Source: Trissonchulus latispiculum
Lineage: Eukaryota; Nematoda; Enoplea; Enoplida; Ironidae
NCBI GenBank assembly: GCA_030248195.1
Contig: JASAND010026219.1
Coordinates: forward strand, 1 to 64,000
Length of the DNA stretch: 64,000 bases
Reading direction: 5' to 3'
This document shows, in pieces, positions 10,211-20,917 of this stretch. Every line of letters begins with the position of its first letter. Positions within the stretch are counted from its first letter, which is position 1. The notes below the pieces were generated by a model that worked only from the letters and a program-made list of their open reading frames with translations, made no database searches and had not been told where the DNA came from. The position numbers were made by a program, and so were the translations under genes.

Positions 10211-11842
10211 CCAGAGCGACAAAATTGTTCGGGAAATCCAGAAAATCTGTCTGCTTCGGGAGGAGGTGCTCAGCTACCCCCAAATTCTAGTTCGGGTGCA
10301 AGTGGGGCCGCCGGGGGGGTCCCTCAACAGCAGCCGAATCAAGTGGTTCCCCGACCGGTTCAGACTCCTCAACCTGTGCCAGTGGCCACGTCAAATATTG
10401 GGAGTCCAGGTCTTCAACTTCCCCCGCTGACCCCTCCGGGTCTGGGGCCGGCTCGTTCGGAGTCCGGACTCTATTACACGCCCAGGCAGGGTAGGCCCTC
10501 CCCTTCAGGCTCCAAACATCCGGCGCCACCTACAATGCAGGCTACGGATGCCTCTGTATTGACCCATGACGCCCGACTCTATCGTACGTATGTGGACATT
10601 CTCCGGGACGTTCCTAAATTCCAACCTGAAACGATGTCAGTGGAGGAATGGTTCCCACAATTTGAGTCAGCGGCTAACATCTATCAAATCCCGCAGGAGC
10701 AGTGGCCTCGCCTATTGTACAATAAACTGGGAGGAAAAGCCCAGGTTTACGCTGCGAGGGTGGGTCCCTCGGTCACCGACTCCTACGAACGCTTCAAAGA
10801 ACTGCTGCAGTCCCAGTTTCCGCGACCGAAATTATCTGTGGCCGACCGCTACACTGCCTTTGTTCAGCGGAAACAACGACCAGGGGAACACGCCCGGAAG
10901 TACACTTCGGAACTTCAAGCCATGTCCCTGGACATATGGAATGATCAGGAGGAAAGGGACCGCCACTGCGTTCATCAGACATTTTTGGGGATCCATCCAC
11001 GCTACGAGGGAGCCCTGGCTTCCGCTTTTGGTGGAGCAGAGCCATCTCTCCAGCAGATTTTTTGCATAGTGGATAAGGTGGATTCACGCTCCCCTAAGCC
11101 GGAACCGGAGTCGCTCACGTATCTCTCTCCGGTCTACGCGGTAGGCTCGGAGGAGGCGGGGGCTTCCGGGACCAACCAGAAGCCTGCTCCTGACACGCCG
11201 CCGGTCGATTTTCTTCAGGAACTACAAGCTTTGAAGGAGTATTTTGAACAGAAATTTAGCAAGATGCCTCGTTCTGAAAGCAGATTTCCGCAGAAATGTC
11301 AATATTGCGGCCGTCGGGGACACGACCCGGACAAATGTTGGGATAAGTACCCAAACTTGGCTCCACCGAACTGGACCAACCCCCGGAGGAACTCTCGACG
11401 GGAACAAGTCTCGGGAGTGGATCAGAATTATCCCTACCAGCCCGTCGTTGGGGCCCCACAGAATTATTACCCTTCTCAAGCTTATCTTCCTCAGTATGCC
11501 CAGCCGTTGCCGCAGCAGTACGCCTATCCGCAGCCGCAACAGCAACAATGGCAGCAGCCGCAGGCGAATTCGACTGCACCTCCGGCTCAAGCGATGCAGC
11601 AACAGCAATGGCATCCAGCTCCTCAACAACAATATGGACCACCGGTGCAGCAGGGTCAAATGTCATCTTCGTCTCAGGGTATGCAACAAAATTTTGGTCA
11701 AGCTACTCACCAACAATCAGGTATGGCTCCGCCGGGTCAAGGGGGACCTCCTCCGGGGGTGCCCACCTTGGTTCCAGTCAACACGGGGGGGGACGCCCCT
11801 ACCCCAGGCACAACCTCAGCAGAATTTGGTGGGCTTTGTTGA
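10200..11842 (+). CDS. gag: gag capsid and CCHC zinc knuckle
   Basis: The open frame runs to TGA at 11840. A capsid-like helical region lies at about 10560-11080; the motif VEEWFPQFESAANIY and the segment around RYTAFVQRKQRPGEHARKY are typical of gypsy-group Gag. A nucleocapsid knuckle follows, CQYCGRRGHDPDKC (C-x2-C-x4-H-x4-C), at about 11299-11340. The C-terminal third is Gln/Pro-rich. Role: packages element RNA into virus-like particles. No ATG marks the start of this frame before 10157, in keeping with a frame break from the upstream segment. Confidence 0.8.
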
Positions 11843-12316
11843 AACAAGGGAGGGTCACCAGAAAGACCAGAGCCAGCATGTTTTTGTTTTGCAGAATGAA
11901 TTAGGCCTCTTTATGAATCTCAAATGCATCATGCGTTTTTTTATAACTATACAGTGGATTTTTTAACCCTGCTAGCAGCCTATGGGAGTGCTCACGAATT
12001 TATCATGAGATTTTTCACTTTAGTACGAGACCAGTTAGCCACATTATTAAGCCTCGCTATGGGAAAGTGGCCTGGTAAAGTTTCCTGGAGGGACGTTTTA
12101 CCCCCGGAACCGAAGATCGATTGCTTTGGTGGAGTGGGGTCTGTGTCAGAAGGGGGTGATATGGCTTCCTGCAAGCGGGGAACGGGCGGAGCCATGCCTT
12201 TTGGGTGTGATCCCGGACCTGTTGCGGGCCCTCTTGCTATCACGGAACAGGATGAGGCGGTGGAGACACCAATTCTCTTGCTCCGGGGCAAGGTAACCAG
12301 GCCGGTAGCGGGGTAG
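11843..12316 (+). pseudogene. gag-pol linker region with stop codons
   Basis: In the gag frame, after the stop at 11840, reading continues through one more stop at about 11897 and then stays open from 11924 to 12316. The peptide (FIMRFFTLVRDQLATLLSLA..) has no family that I recognise. The retropepsin frame (-1 relative to this one) opens at about 12256, so the two overlap by about 60 bases. That arrangement suits a -1 frameshift but may also be decay. Confidence 0.4.
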
Positions 12317-13551
12317 ACCTGCCCGGACTGGTCCCCGGGTGTTCTGGCAGGCAGGGGGTCACCACTTTTCACTCTGTATCAGTGTTCCCTCAAACTTCAA
12401 CCGAACTCGAACGGGGAGCTGGAACGGCTGCGGGGGATAACATTCCAGCTATTATGATCAATGTTCAGGGTCAATCTCTGTTGGCCATTTTGGATACGGG
12501 AGCTTCTATCTCAATCATCAGTCAGGCGGGCTTGGATCGCCTTCTTCGGGCAGGGGCAAATTTGGTAGTCCAACACCCCGACTCCATCCGAGCTCGCACT
12601 TCAGGGAACACCCCATTGAAAATTGGGGGCAAAGTTTATTTACGTTTTCAGTTGGGCTGCCTTCAATTTGGTTGGCATTTTCACTTGGCTCCGGAATTTC
12701 ATAAGGATGTCTTAATTGGTACTGACTTCATGAAAAATTACAGTTGGGATGTCCTTTTCTCACGAAATGTTCTTCACATGAATGGATTTGACTATGAATT
12801 GATGTCTCCGGAAGCGATTTGTGCCGAGTGGGAGGTGGGAAATTCTCATAGCCTTGCGTCAGTGATGGCCGTTGATGTCATGGTCCTATCCATCCTGGAG
12901 AAATGGGTAAAAACTCAGATCTCCTACCTTTTGCCTGAGGACCTGTATTGCTCCGAGCCAACAGAACTTTTGAACCAGAAACCGAAGCTCTCAAATTCCG
13001 AGATTGCTCTGGAGGGACCCTCCCTTAAAGAGGGGGTGGTACCTGAGGGAGACCGGGGGCCATCTGTTTGCCTGTGGAGTAATGGTCGGGTGGAAAAGGT
13101 TCCTGCAGGAGTAGTTCTGGGGGCACAAATCAACCTGGCCATTGATAAGGAAGATTCTCCGGAGGGTGTTGGGGTAGACCTGGATCCCTCGGAAATGGGG
13201 CAGAGGAAGCAGATGGAGCATGTGGATCCAGCGGCAGATGCGGGTAATCCAGTGGTGCATTCCTCCTGGTCTAAACGGACTTTTCGGCGTAAGATTCTCC
13301 CTGGAGAATGTGGTTATGAACGGCCGGATTGGTCAAAGATCTTACAACAGAGAGGGTTGATACCTCCGGAGCCATCTTCGGAGCCAGAATTGCCGAAACA
13401 GCCACTGTCTCCGGAAGAGAAACAGACCCTGTTAAATAATGGGATCAAATTCTTGGAATGCTGCGTTACCCCCCAGAATCAGAAGCGCCTCCAGCTCCCA
13501 CTAACTGGCGAATTCAGTCCACGTTGCTGGCTGATGCTGATCCGGAGATAA
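12256..13551 (+). CDS. Retropepsin (aspartic protease) with truncated pol
   Basis: The active-site motif LLAILDTGASISIIS lies at about 12475-12520 (DTGA catalytic triad). The second conserved strand, DVLIGTDFMKNY (usual form iLGxDfL), is at about 12706-12741. Both are hallmarks of retroviral-type aspartic proteases, which cut Gag and Gag-Pol. After the protease comes a linker rich in Pro, Glu and Gly, with none of the RT motifs; the frame then stops at 13551. Pol is therefore cut short before reverse transcriptase. Confidence 0.8.
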   Translation, partial: GGGDTNSLAPGQGNQAGSGVDLPGLVPGCSGRQGVTTFHSVSVFPQTSTELERGAGTAAGDNIPAIMINVQGQSLLAILDTGASISIISQAGLDRLLRAGANLVVQHPDSIRARTSGNTPLKIGGKVYLRFQLGCLQFGWHFHLAPEFHKDVLIGTDFMKNYSWDVLFSRNVLHMNGFDYELMSPEAICAEWEVGNSHSLASVMAVDVMVLSILEKWVKTQISYLLPEDLYCSEPTELLNQKPKLSNSEIALEGPSLKEGVVPEGDRGPSVCLWSNGRVEKVPAGVVLGAQINLAIDKEDSPEGVGVDLDPSEMGQRKQMEHVDPAADAGNPVVHSSWSKRTFRRKILPGECGYERPDWSKILQQRGLIPPEPSSEPELPKQPLSPEEKQTLLNNGIKFLECCVTPQNQKRLQLPLTGEFSPRCWLMLIRR

Positions 13552-13602
13552 TTCACGTAAACCGGCTCAAACCTTTTATTGCCCAGAACCAGTCAAAAGT
13601 GT
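13437..13602 (+). pseudogene. Integrase C-terminal remnant
   Basis: In the frame -1 to the protease, the sequence ends with EIIHVNRLKPF followed by a short tail and TGA at 13600. The HVNRLKPF box is the typical end of the gypsy integrase C-terminal domain. It lies only a few hundred bases after the protease, so roughly 3 kb of pol (RT, RNase H, integrase core) has been deleted, with the join somewhere around 13380-13460. Confidence 0.75.
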
Positions 13603-14027
13603 GAATTCGCTCCGGATCGGGTATTTTTTGATTTAGATCTCATATGTGTGCACGGCCCTTGTTGTATCTGTTTGATCTCACTCACCCTACCTAAAAGTAC
13701 TAATATTTCTGTACGTGCTGCTTATGTTTTATCATGTTTTCTAATTGTATATATGCTAGTGTATATAGTTTCTATTTTAGGATTTAATTCGTGTGTTAAG
13801 AGCCTAATCTTACGCTGTCTGTCTAAAATCTGGCTGTGAGTACTTTAATTTTTACTTTACGTATAATACCCACATTTCCTTGCGTATTCTAAAAATTCCT
13901 TTTCTTGCAATTTTCTCGTAAAATTTTTTCTTTGAGTTTCCTAAAAATCTTTAGATTCCATTTGGGCTTCTCCGTTTTCTTTGATTAGAGCAATGTCTCA
14001 AGCCTTGAGTAAGTTGCCACGCTCCTT

Positions 14028-14198
14028 GTAAAGATTGTGTTCTGGAGGAATACGCCCGTGAAGCGGTGGAACTGCAGAAATTACCTCGCTTTCACGGGTT
14101 GCCCCCTCCTAAATTTACTGTAGATTGGAAACCGGGCTTCGGTTGGCCCAAGGAAGCTCCGGAGTTGCTTAAGAACTATGCTATACGGAACAAATGAC
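14028..14198 (+). pseudogene. Short coding remnant, unknown
   Basis: An open stretch with coding character (EEYAREAVELQKLPRFHG..) ends in TGA at 14196. Its frame is closed just upstream. It lies where an accessory or envelope-like reading frame would be expected in a larger relative, but I recognise no family. Confidence 0.35.
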
Positions 14199-16637
14199 CG
14201 AAACAGGGGTAGGGTGTGCTTTTTTGGGAATCACTACTAAAGAGGGGGTGATGTTTTCAAAACTTTTTGGATTTCTTTATCACCGTTCACCTTGTACAGT
14301 AGGTGGTTGTTTTGTTTATGTGTGCACTTTGCGTGTTTTTGTGTTTTGTGTCTGCATACACATAATTTCGTTGTATGTTGTAATGTTTTTGTGTTTCTAT
14401 TTAGGTTTGGTTGCTTTCCTGCTGGTGAACTTCCGGATCTCTCCACAACTTCAGGTTCTTTCTCTCCTTTCTGTTTAGAAATTTCTGTAAACGTCTTGGG
14501 TTCTTTTGAGTTGTCTGTTTGCTAAGGAAACATCTTTGGATATGTCGGACCCTCCAAAAGGAACCAAAAAGAGGCCCTCCGTTTCCGTGAGCACCTGTAG
14601 GGTGATGCTAATTATTTGTGAGGCTTCACTTCAGTAGTTGAAAGATCAGGAATGGGGTCCTTATGATACAAACTGACAACCTGTGCCTCGGCATGAGCAT
14701 ATCATCAAATGGCTGCGGACCTGGCCTATTCGCACTGAGCCAGTTTAGTTGTTGTTTTGTTGTTGTTGTTGTTGTTATGATTCTGATGTTTCTCACCTTT
14801 TTAGGGGTGTGCTGGGTCTGATGTGTTGCCCGTCTTTATACATACCTTTTCATTTTGCATTTAAATTTCTTACTTTCTCTGCTAGATCAAATTGTTCCTC
14901 GCGCTTTCGAGACTAAATCTTTTTGAATAAATTCTTTTGTTGTTTTGCTCTTTTGGCAGCACTCTTTTATTGTTTTTCTTTCATGTGTACTCTCTTTAGA
15001 TGAAAATTGGGTGTCTCCGGAGCAAAATTTTCTAGCTTCCGGAACACTTGTGTTTTCCCTGACACTTTTTTCTTTGCTTCGACTAAGGTTTTCCATTTTT
15101 TTCCAGCACACCCTGTATTTAAAATTCTATTTTCCTTGATTCCGGAGCAGGATTCATGGTCCGTTGTCTTCTTGGGGAGACCGAGGGACACCGGGCCCTG
15201 TCTCCTTTCTCCGTAGTACTTTTCGCTGGGTCCGGGATATAGTTTCTGTCGCCCTTTAGGGGAGACCGACCGGTGTACAGTTTCTGCATTCCCGGCTCTG
15301 CCCGGTTTTCGGCCTTTAAATTATCTTTTTCTCGATGATTTTAATTTATCTACCGGAGTTTCAGTAATCCAGTTTTAATACTTTCACTTTTACCCTTCGG
15401 ATACGGCAAGGGCCATTTATATTTTGTTTACGTAGGTTTCTAGTGTTTCTCTTTATAGTTTATTTGTGTTTTGCTACTACCTGTGTTTTACTTATCCTGG
15501 TCCTTTTGTGTTGTAGGTATTTGGTTGTGTTTGCTTGGTCCGCTCCCGTCCCCCTTCTGCTGTGCCTAGGAGTGTTCCCCTTCTATGATGGTGCCGCAGT
15601 GGATGTTTGCGGGTGGTTTGGTCTGGTCGAGCGTCGGGTTGCTCTGTGGTGGCGGCGTATTTGAGAACTCTTGGTGACGGTTCCGCCACTATGCCGATAT
15701 CTGTCTGGCTGTTCCTTGCCAGCTTGCCGGTGCGTTTCCTGTGCTTCTGGTGCCTTATTTGACTTTGCTCCGGAATCTTGTTAGGAGCTTTTCTGCAGCG
15801 TGGCCGCATGCCTGATGCCTGTGCCGGTCTGGTGCTTCTTCTTTTTGGCCTTATGACCCTGGTGGCCTGTTATCTGACATTTCCGGAATGATTCCGGCGT
15901 TTCTTTTGGCTTAGGCTAGTGGTCTGCCGCCGACTGCTTTTGGCAGCCCTGGTCTATCCAGCTGGGCTCATGCTGATGTTGCCGGGTCTTTTGCCCGGTT
16001 TGAACTATTTTTGTCTTGCCAATAGACTGTTTGGCTGTTTTGTCAACGCCGAGTGAATGTGTGCCCTGTGTGATGCTGTTGGCACCGGATGTGGCTCCCC
16101 TCCTTTACACTCCTATGGACACTAGGACCGGTTATATTTTTTGTATGTTTCTAACTGTTTATTTAATTCCGTGCTTTATAGTGATAATATAACCTGTTGA
16201 TTTTTTATTTTTCTTTGGACTGGCATTGTTTCGCAGCTAAGTTTGATTTTGCCTTATGGCCATGCATATGATTTGTTTTGCCTATACGTACCTACCATGT
16301 CTTGCCTTCATGACTTTGTATTGTTTTCTTTATCAATATGTGTATCTTCTATTTCCGGAGCAAAATTTTCTGTTGGGTTAGGAATGACTGATTGATGTTC
16401 CCGGTACGCCCTGTAGTAGTCTGTAAGGGCCCAGTAAAGTTGTCGTCAGTCGTAGCCAAAGTTGTCTACGTAAGTCGTGCCAGTGGCACATGTCTGTCAG
16501 TGGAAGTCCCACTTGTGTGACCAGTGAGGGTCCACATTTTATCTTTTCCGTTTCCCTTTAACTTTTCGTTTTACCTCTAACCATTTGTATTCTCTTTTTA
16601 TCGCCTTTCTGGGAACACCGCGCCGGGGCGGGCGGTG
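14199..16637 (+). other. Long non-coding 3' region of the LTR element
   Basis: T-rich, with short hydrophobic ORFs that I do not trust as genes. The motif CCGGAGCAAAATTTTCT occurs twice, at about 15017 and 16355. No env domain can be identified. Confidence 0.4.
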
Positions 16638-16654
16638 GCAAAGAGGGGGTATTT
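16638..16654 (+). promoter_or_regulatory. Polypurine tract
   Basis: GCAAAGAGGGGGTATTT ends where TGTGGAATATC begins. A G-rich purine run just before a TG start is the normal plus-strand primer site of LTR elements and supports placing the 3' LTR start at 16655. Confidence 0.65.
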
Positions 16655-17329
16655 TGTGGAATATCAGTCAGTCAGATGTGCTAAGCCTAAGTATAAAGAC
16701 TCTAAAATTACAGTAATTTTCTAGATTTTACAGTATCTCTATAGTATTTTACAGTATCTCTATAGTATGCCTACAATAACCTAATTTATAGTGTGAAGTT
16801 GGCGATACTTGTATAAAAACAGTTGTACTGTAGTTTTGGGATGTATTTACAATAAGAGAGTTAATATTTTAAATAACAGATGTTCAAAATTACAGTTTGA
16901 CATGTTAACAATCAATCATTCTTTACTTGTGTGTAGGGTTGGCTTTATTGATTACTTTGGACTATATAAGTTCTGTTGAAAACCGGTTCAGTTCAGTTGT
17001 GCTGGGTTTGACAGTTTGAGTGGGTGCACTGTTCCGTAGGGTCCGCCATTATTTAGAGTCGTAGTGACAGTGCCTTTTATTTTGAGTGTCACTGTATCGT
17101 GAGTTTTTCTTATTGTTCTGAGTTATATCGCTAGTTTGTTTCGTTTATAGTAAAAACTAACTTTGTGTTTGGTTAATTTCACTAGGCTATCTGGAGGAGA
17201 AGTTAGGATTTTGAATTAGTTTTACATCACACACCTCAGACCTGAACCTGCAGTAGTTTTTCCTAAATTCAACACGAAGTCCGGTCTTTATTTCAAGAAA
17301 TACGCGCGCATATAGGACCAAACTTCACA
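16655..17329 (+). repeat. 3' LTR, full length
   Basis: 675 bp that begin TGTGG and end TCACA, the usual TG..CA with a 4-bp inverted repeat. The last 469 bp match the 5' LTR copy. A TATA-like CTATATAAG lies at about 16962. Confidence 0.7.
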
Positions 17330-19190
17330 GCAGGACTTCCAACCGTAAAGAAATCTGCTTTGCCGATTAACAGCATTTACACACTCCTATAATGTCCTTG
17401 TGCCAGCTCATCGACTTTTAACAGGACGGTTTATATCAGTTGTACAATTTATGATGCACGTCGCCTAAATATTTGAGAATAAACCAACTTGTCCTGAAGA
17501 TTGATAAGTCTCTACGAGGTGTGTGATGCTAAGTTTCTCCTAAATTGTGCGCGCTCAACTAAGCTAAAGTTTCAGCATGAACTTTACTAGACAGACATTC
17601 AAACTCACAGTTGATAATTGCAAATGCCAAACATAAATTCAAATACAAACAAAACTGCAAGTCACTTTGGATAAACAATGCCCAAGGAAATACCCCGTAA
17701 ACGAACCATAGGAGTTTCCGGACCAGACCTACTCTTACATACCCAACCCAACAACTGAACGTTTTTGCCAAAATCAAAGAAGGCGGCCATTGAATTAAGC
17801 CAGACAATTAGGTATACTTTTGTTTTGTTGAACGTTTGCAGAGATAAACTTTCAGGTTCTAACCGATGAATCTCCAACCTGTCTGAGGACACCAACGGAG
17901 AAAACACAGAGCAGAGTGTATTTTATCAGAATCGATCAGACTTTTATCTCAGGTCTCACTGGACTCTACAGTTTGTCTGGCGGACTAGTGAATAAAAACA
18001 GTTTATTTTTTAACTGTCAAAATCAAGTTAGTTAGCTTCTGCAACATATATTCAGTTAATTAAGTGGAGATGAGCTGAGGTGCAGCTAATACAGTCAGCT
18101 AAAGCTAGTGTTCAAGAATCTCCATTTTAAAAATCCTACTTCATTATTTGGCACAACAGCCTATTTCAGTTCGTGATATAACAAATGAAATTTCCGAATG
18201 AAAAACGAGAAAAGCAAAAGCGTGAATTTTTGTTAATTGGACAGTTCTAGCTAAAATCTAATTGCCGGCAGCACCGTAAAAATATCTTGTTGTAAAAAAA
18301 GAGCAAGCTCAAGTTGCATTTGAAAAACAAGCGTTAGATCTTTTCTCTACTCCTGAGTAGAAACACTGGCTCCGGCAGATGAGTCATTCCTTTAACTAGG
18401 AGTAATCAATTCAATTCATTTCAGTGGCAATGCGAGTCCGTTCCTGTAAAAAGTGAAAAGGCGGAAATTACATTTTAATACTGCGAGTGGGAAGTCTGTT
18501 AATAAGGAAGTAAGCGGTTGGTAAAAACGTATCTTCTTGTGAGCCCATGAGTGTTGAGGACAGAATATTTTGTGATAAAAATTTTGATAGGAATTCTTTG
18601 TTACAGTATTCCATTTAGTATCCTAAGGTAAGCTTAGTCATCCAATCAAAGAAATTCAATTGTCACTTCAGCACCTGCGACCCGAAAAAAATGCTAGCAG
18701 ACGCTGCTTTACAACATTACTCTCTACACAAAAAAGCTAATTGATAAAACTTTGTGACAGTTCATAGTGCTTTGCAAGTATCCTCTGATTTATAGCTTAT
18801 GCTACAGCACAACAACTTGGAAAATAATAAAACTCTCTTAGAAGTTACCGTAACTAGGATAATATCTGGTACATATATATACTAATTATCTTAATTTTCT
18901 TGTTCATCGCGGCTAAAAGCGAACCTTTTCTTGTGTTTCATTACAGTAATCTATATTTTTCACGTTTTCGAATCAAGCCTCCGCGCGACCTGAACCTAAC
19001 TTTCTCCTGAGAAACCGAACTCTCTTGAAAAATTGCTGTCCTGTCTGGTTCAGACATTTTCCATTTATCATTACCCACACTAATATGGGAACGCTGACAG
19101 TGAAAGCTGTGTAAAGTTAAGAAATTTTAAATCCCACTGATTTCAAGCAAGTTTTGCTCTAACAGCCTACATTACAAACCTACAACTTAC
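17330..19190. other. No gene seen
   Basis: Unique-looking AT-rich sequence with short random ORFs on both strands. The first bases after the LTR (GCAGGAC) do not match the bases before the 5' LTR. Confidence 0.5.
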
Positions 19191-19194
19191 ATTA

Positions 19195-19640
19195 AGTTTT
19201 AATATTAGGTAGTCTGTGCACCGGCCCTGTCCGACCGGCCGGTAAAGATGAACACGGGCCAGATTTCTTCGGGCCGGCTCGGCCCGGCCCGCAAACTGAC
19301 AAAATTCAGCCCAGGTCGGCCGGTCGGACGGTGACAGTTTTTCAAGCAATCGCCAGAAAACATCCATCATCTGCCTGGAAAGCTGTCAAATTCCTTGTAT
19401 GTTTTGATTGGTTTTGGATAGCCGGTTGAAGATGGGTTTGGCAGGCCATCGGCCGTTCTTGAGCCGACGGGCGCTGGCCGGCCGGCCCACGAAAATTGCG
19501 ACGGCGAACAATAGTATGCACTTTAAGGTACCTAAAATGTCAGAAAATACTTTGGCAGTTTCCGGCTTTTGGTTGGCCACGACCAATAATCGGCCAATGA
19601 CCAACGGCAAACCTGCACCCAAGAACCTACCTGGAGTAAA
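19195..19640. repeat. GGCCGG-rich repeat, degenerate
   Basis: Two GC-rich blocks (about 19216-19335 and 19440-19495) carry GGCCGG and CGGCCC units like those of the 7353 and 23187 elements. GTGCA at 19218 and TGCAC near 19613 could be eroded inverted termini. No target duplication is found. Confidence 0.45.
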
Positions 19641-20640
19641 ATTTCTTCAAAGAGCATAAAATCCTATATTTTATCTCAAGTATCTGATAAAAACCAGTTA
19701 AAACCGGTTGGAATCCAACAACCCAACAAGGAAGTATTTTCTAATCTGCATATGTAAAGACGTCTTACCTAATTTGCATATTGCCGTTGAGACGCCAAGT
19801 TGCGGGTTTTCATTGATTCAGTGTATGTTTTGCTGTGAGTGTTGTTGAGCCGATAGGAGTCGGTGGTTAGTTTTTGTGTTTGTTATTCTCGAATTGGATG
19901 TGCCTTATTTCTCTATTTTCTGTTCAATTTGATTTATGGTAAATTGGTGCCTTTCAACGGTAAAGCATTGTAACCGGTCCTAGTAATCGCAGTCGAGTAG
20001 GGATTTAGTTATTAGTTAGGTAGGTAGAATTTATTTAGTAGATTTATAAATTAGAAACTTAAGGCGCGGTCTTCACCTGCAATCGCAAAGCTCTTAATCC
20101 CCAGGCTAGGTCCAGACAGTTAGCCTGAGGATTAACATATCAACTGTACACTTTCATTGTGGCTGGGTAATCTTGAGTGTGAGTCCAAATAAAAGGAAGT
20201 AAACAAAATTTCAGTCATTTTGGTTGTTGTCCCTTGGAAGGAGGAGTTAAACGAGTTGAACTGAAATTTCGATCATAGAAAGCTAGCTAGTTGGTTCCGA
20301 CATAATAATACTCTAATTGCTTCAAAAGAAATTAAGATAAGCATCACATGCTGAGTAGCGTCCTGTGGAGCCTTCACAAGTTCAGCTTGTCTGCCGGGCC
20401 AAAACTCAACATTACACGCATACAAACCTTGCATCGCCCTAATCGCTGTGTTCAAGGTATGTGACGACCAAATGTTTTAGACATGCTCATCCCATAATTA
20501 GCACTGAGGATGTAAGAAAATCCTTAAAACAATTTAAATTTCTTTTATAATCGAAATTCGGATGGGTTGAGCTTAAACGTCATAAATACATATTCAGACT
20601 TGCATGTAGTTTCACCGTAGTTTAGTTGATTATTCGTTTA
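19641..20640. other. No gene seen; possible solo-LTR-like segment
   Basis: Bases about 19690-20220 have a look seen in LTRs (an AATAAA near 20187 followed by a short tail), but no second copy exists in the window to test this. Probably also includes the 3' UTR of the minus-strand gene that ends at 20644. Confidence 0.25.
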
Positions 20641-20643
20641 CTC

Positions 20644-20917
20644 TTAATTGTTTATGTTTTTCCTGATTCTTTTAGAATCATATTTTGCTGGGCGATGATA
20701 TATTCTGGTTCTTCGTTTCTTCCTGCCCGAGCGATTCTTTGATCTTCTTTCTTTCTGCTTAGATTTTTGGGATGTCTTTCGCGATTTTTCGGAACTTCGT
20801 TGCTTTCCACTCAGCTTCCGATTTTTCCTTCGCTTTGATTTCCCTTTCCCTTTCTTGTGTCGTCTTTTCTTTCCTCCAGGAGTCATTAGTCCTGCGCCAA
20901 TCACCGCACACTTGTAC
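20644..20917 (-). CDS. Cys-rich gene, last exon with Lys/Arg-rich tail
   Basis: Acceptor ATTAAG with phase 2 completing the Lys codon of exon 3. After KCAVIGAGLMTPGG the protein turns into repeated KKRR, KGKGKSKRRK and RKKRRTR clusters up to the stop. Such tails bind heparan sulphate or nucleic acids; which applies here is unknown. Confidence 0.6.

Larger units (their letters stand above)
8537..17329 (+). mobile_element. Defective Ty3/gypsy-type LTR retrotransposon
   Basis: Two LTR copies share 469 bp with only two differences that I can see (TTACTG/TCACTG and CTGTAG/CTGCAG). Between them lie a primer-binding site, a gag region with a CCHC knuckle, a retropepsin and the last codons of an integrase. 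RT, RNase H and the integrase core are missing. A 2.5-kb T-rich stretch separates the coding remnants from the 3' LTR. The complete 3' LTR begins at TGTGG (16655); the 5' LTR lacks about 206 bp of this start, and no target duplication is seen. The near identity of the LTRs points to a recent insertion followed by truncation. Confidence 0.85.
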
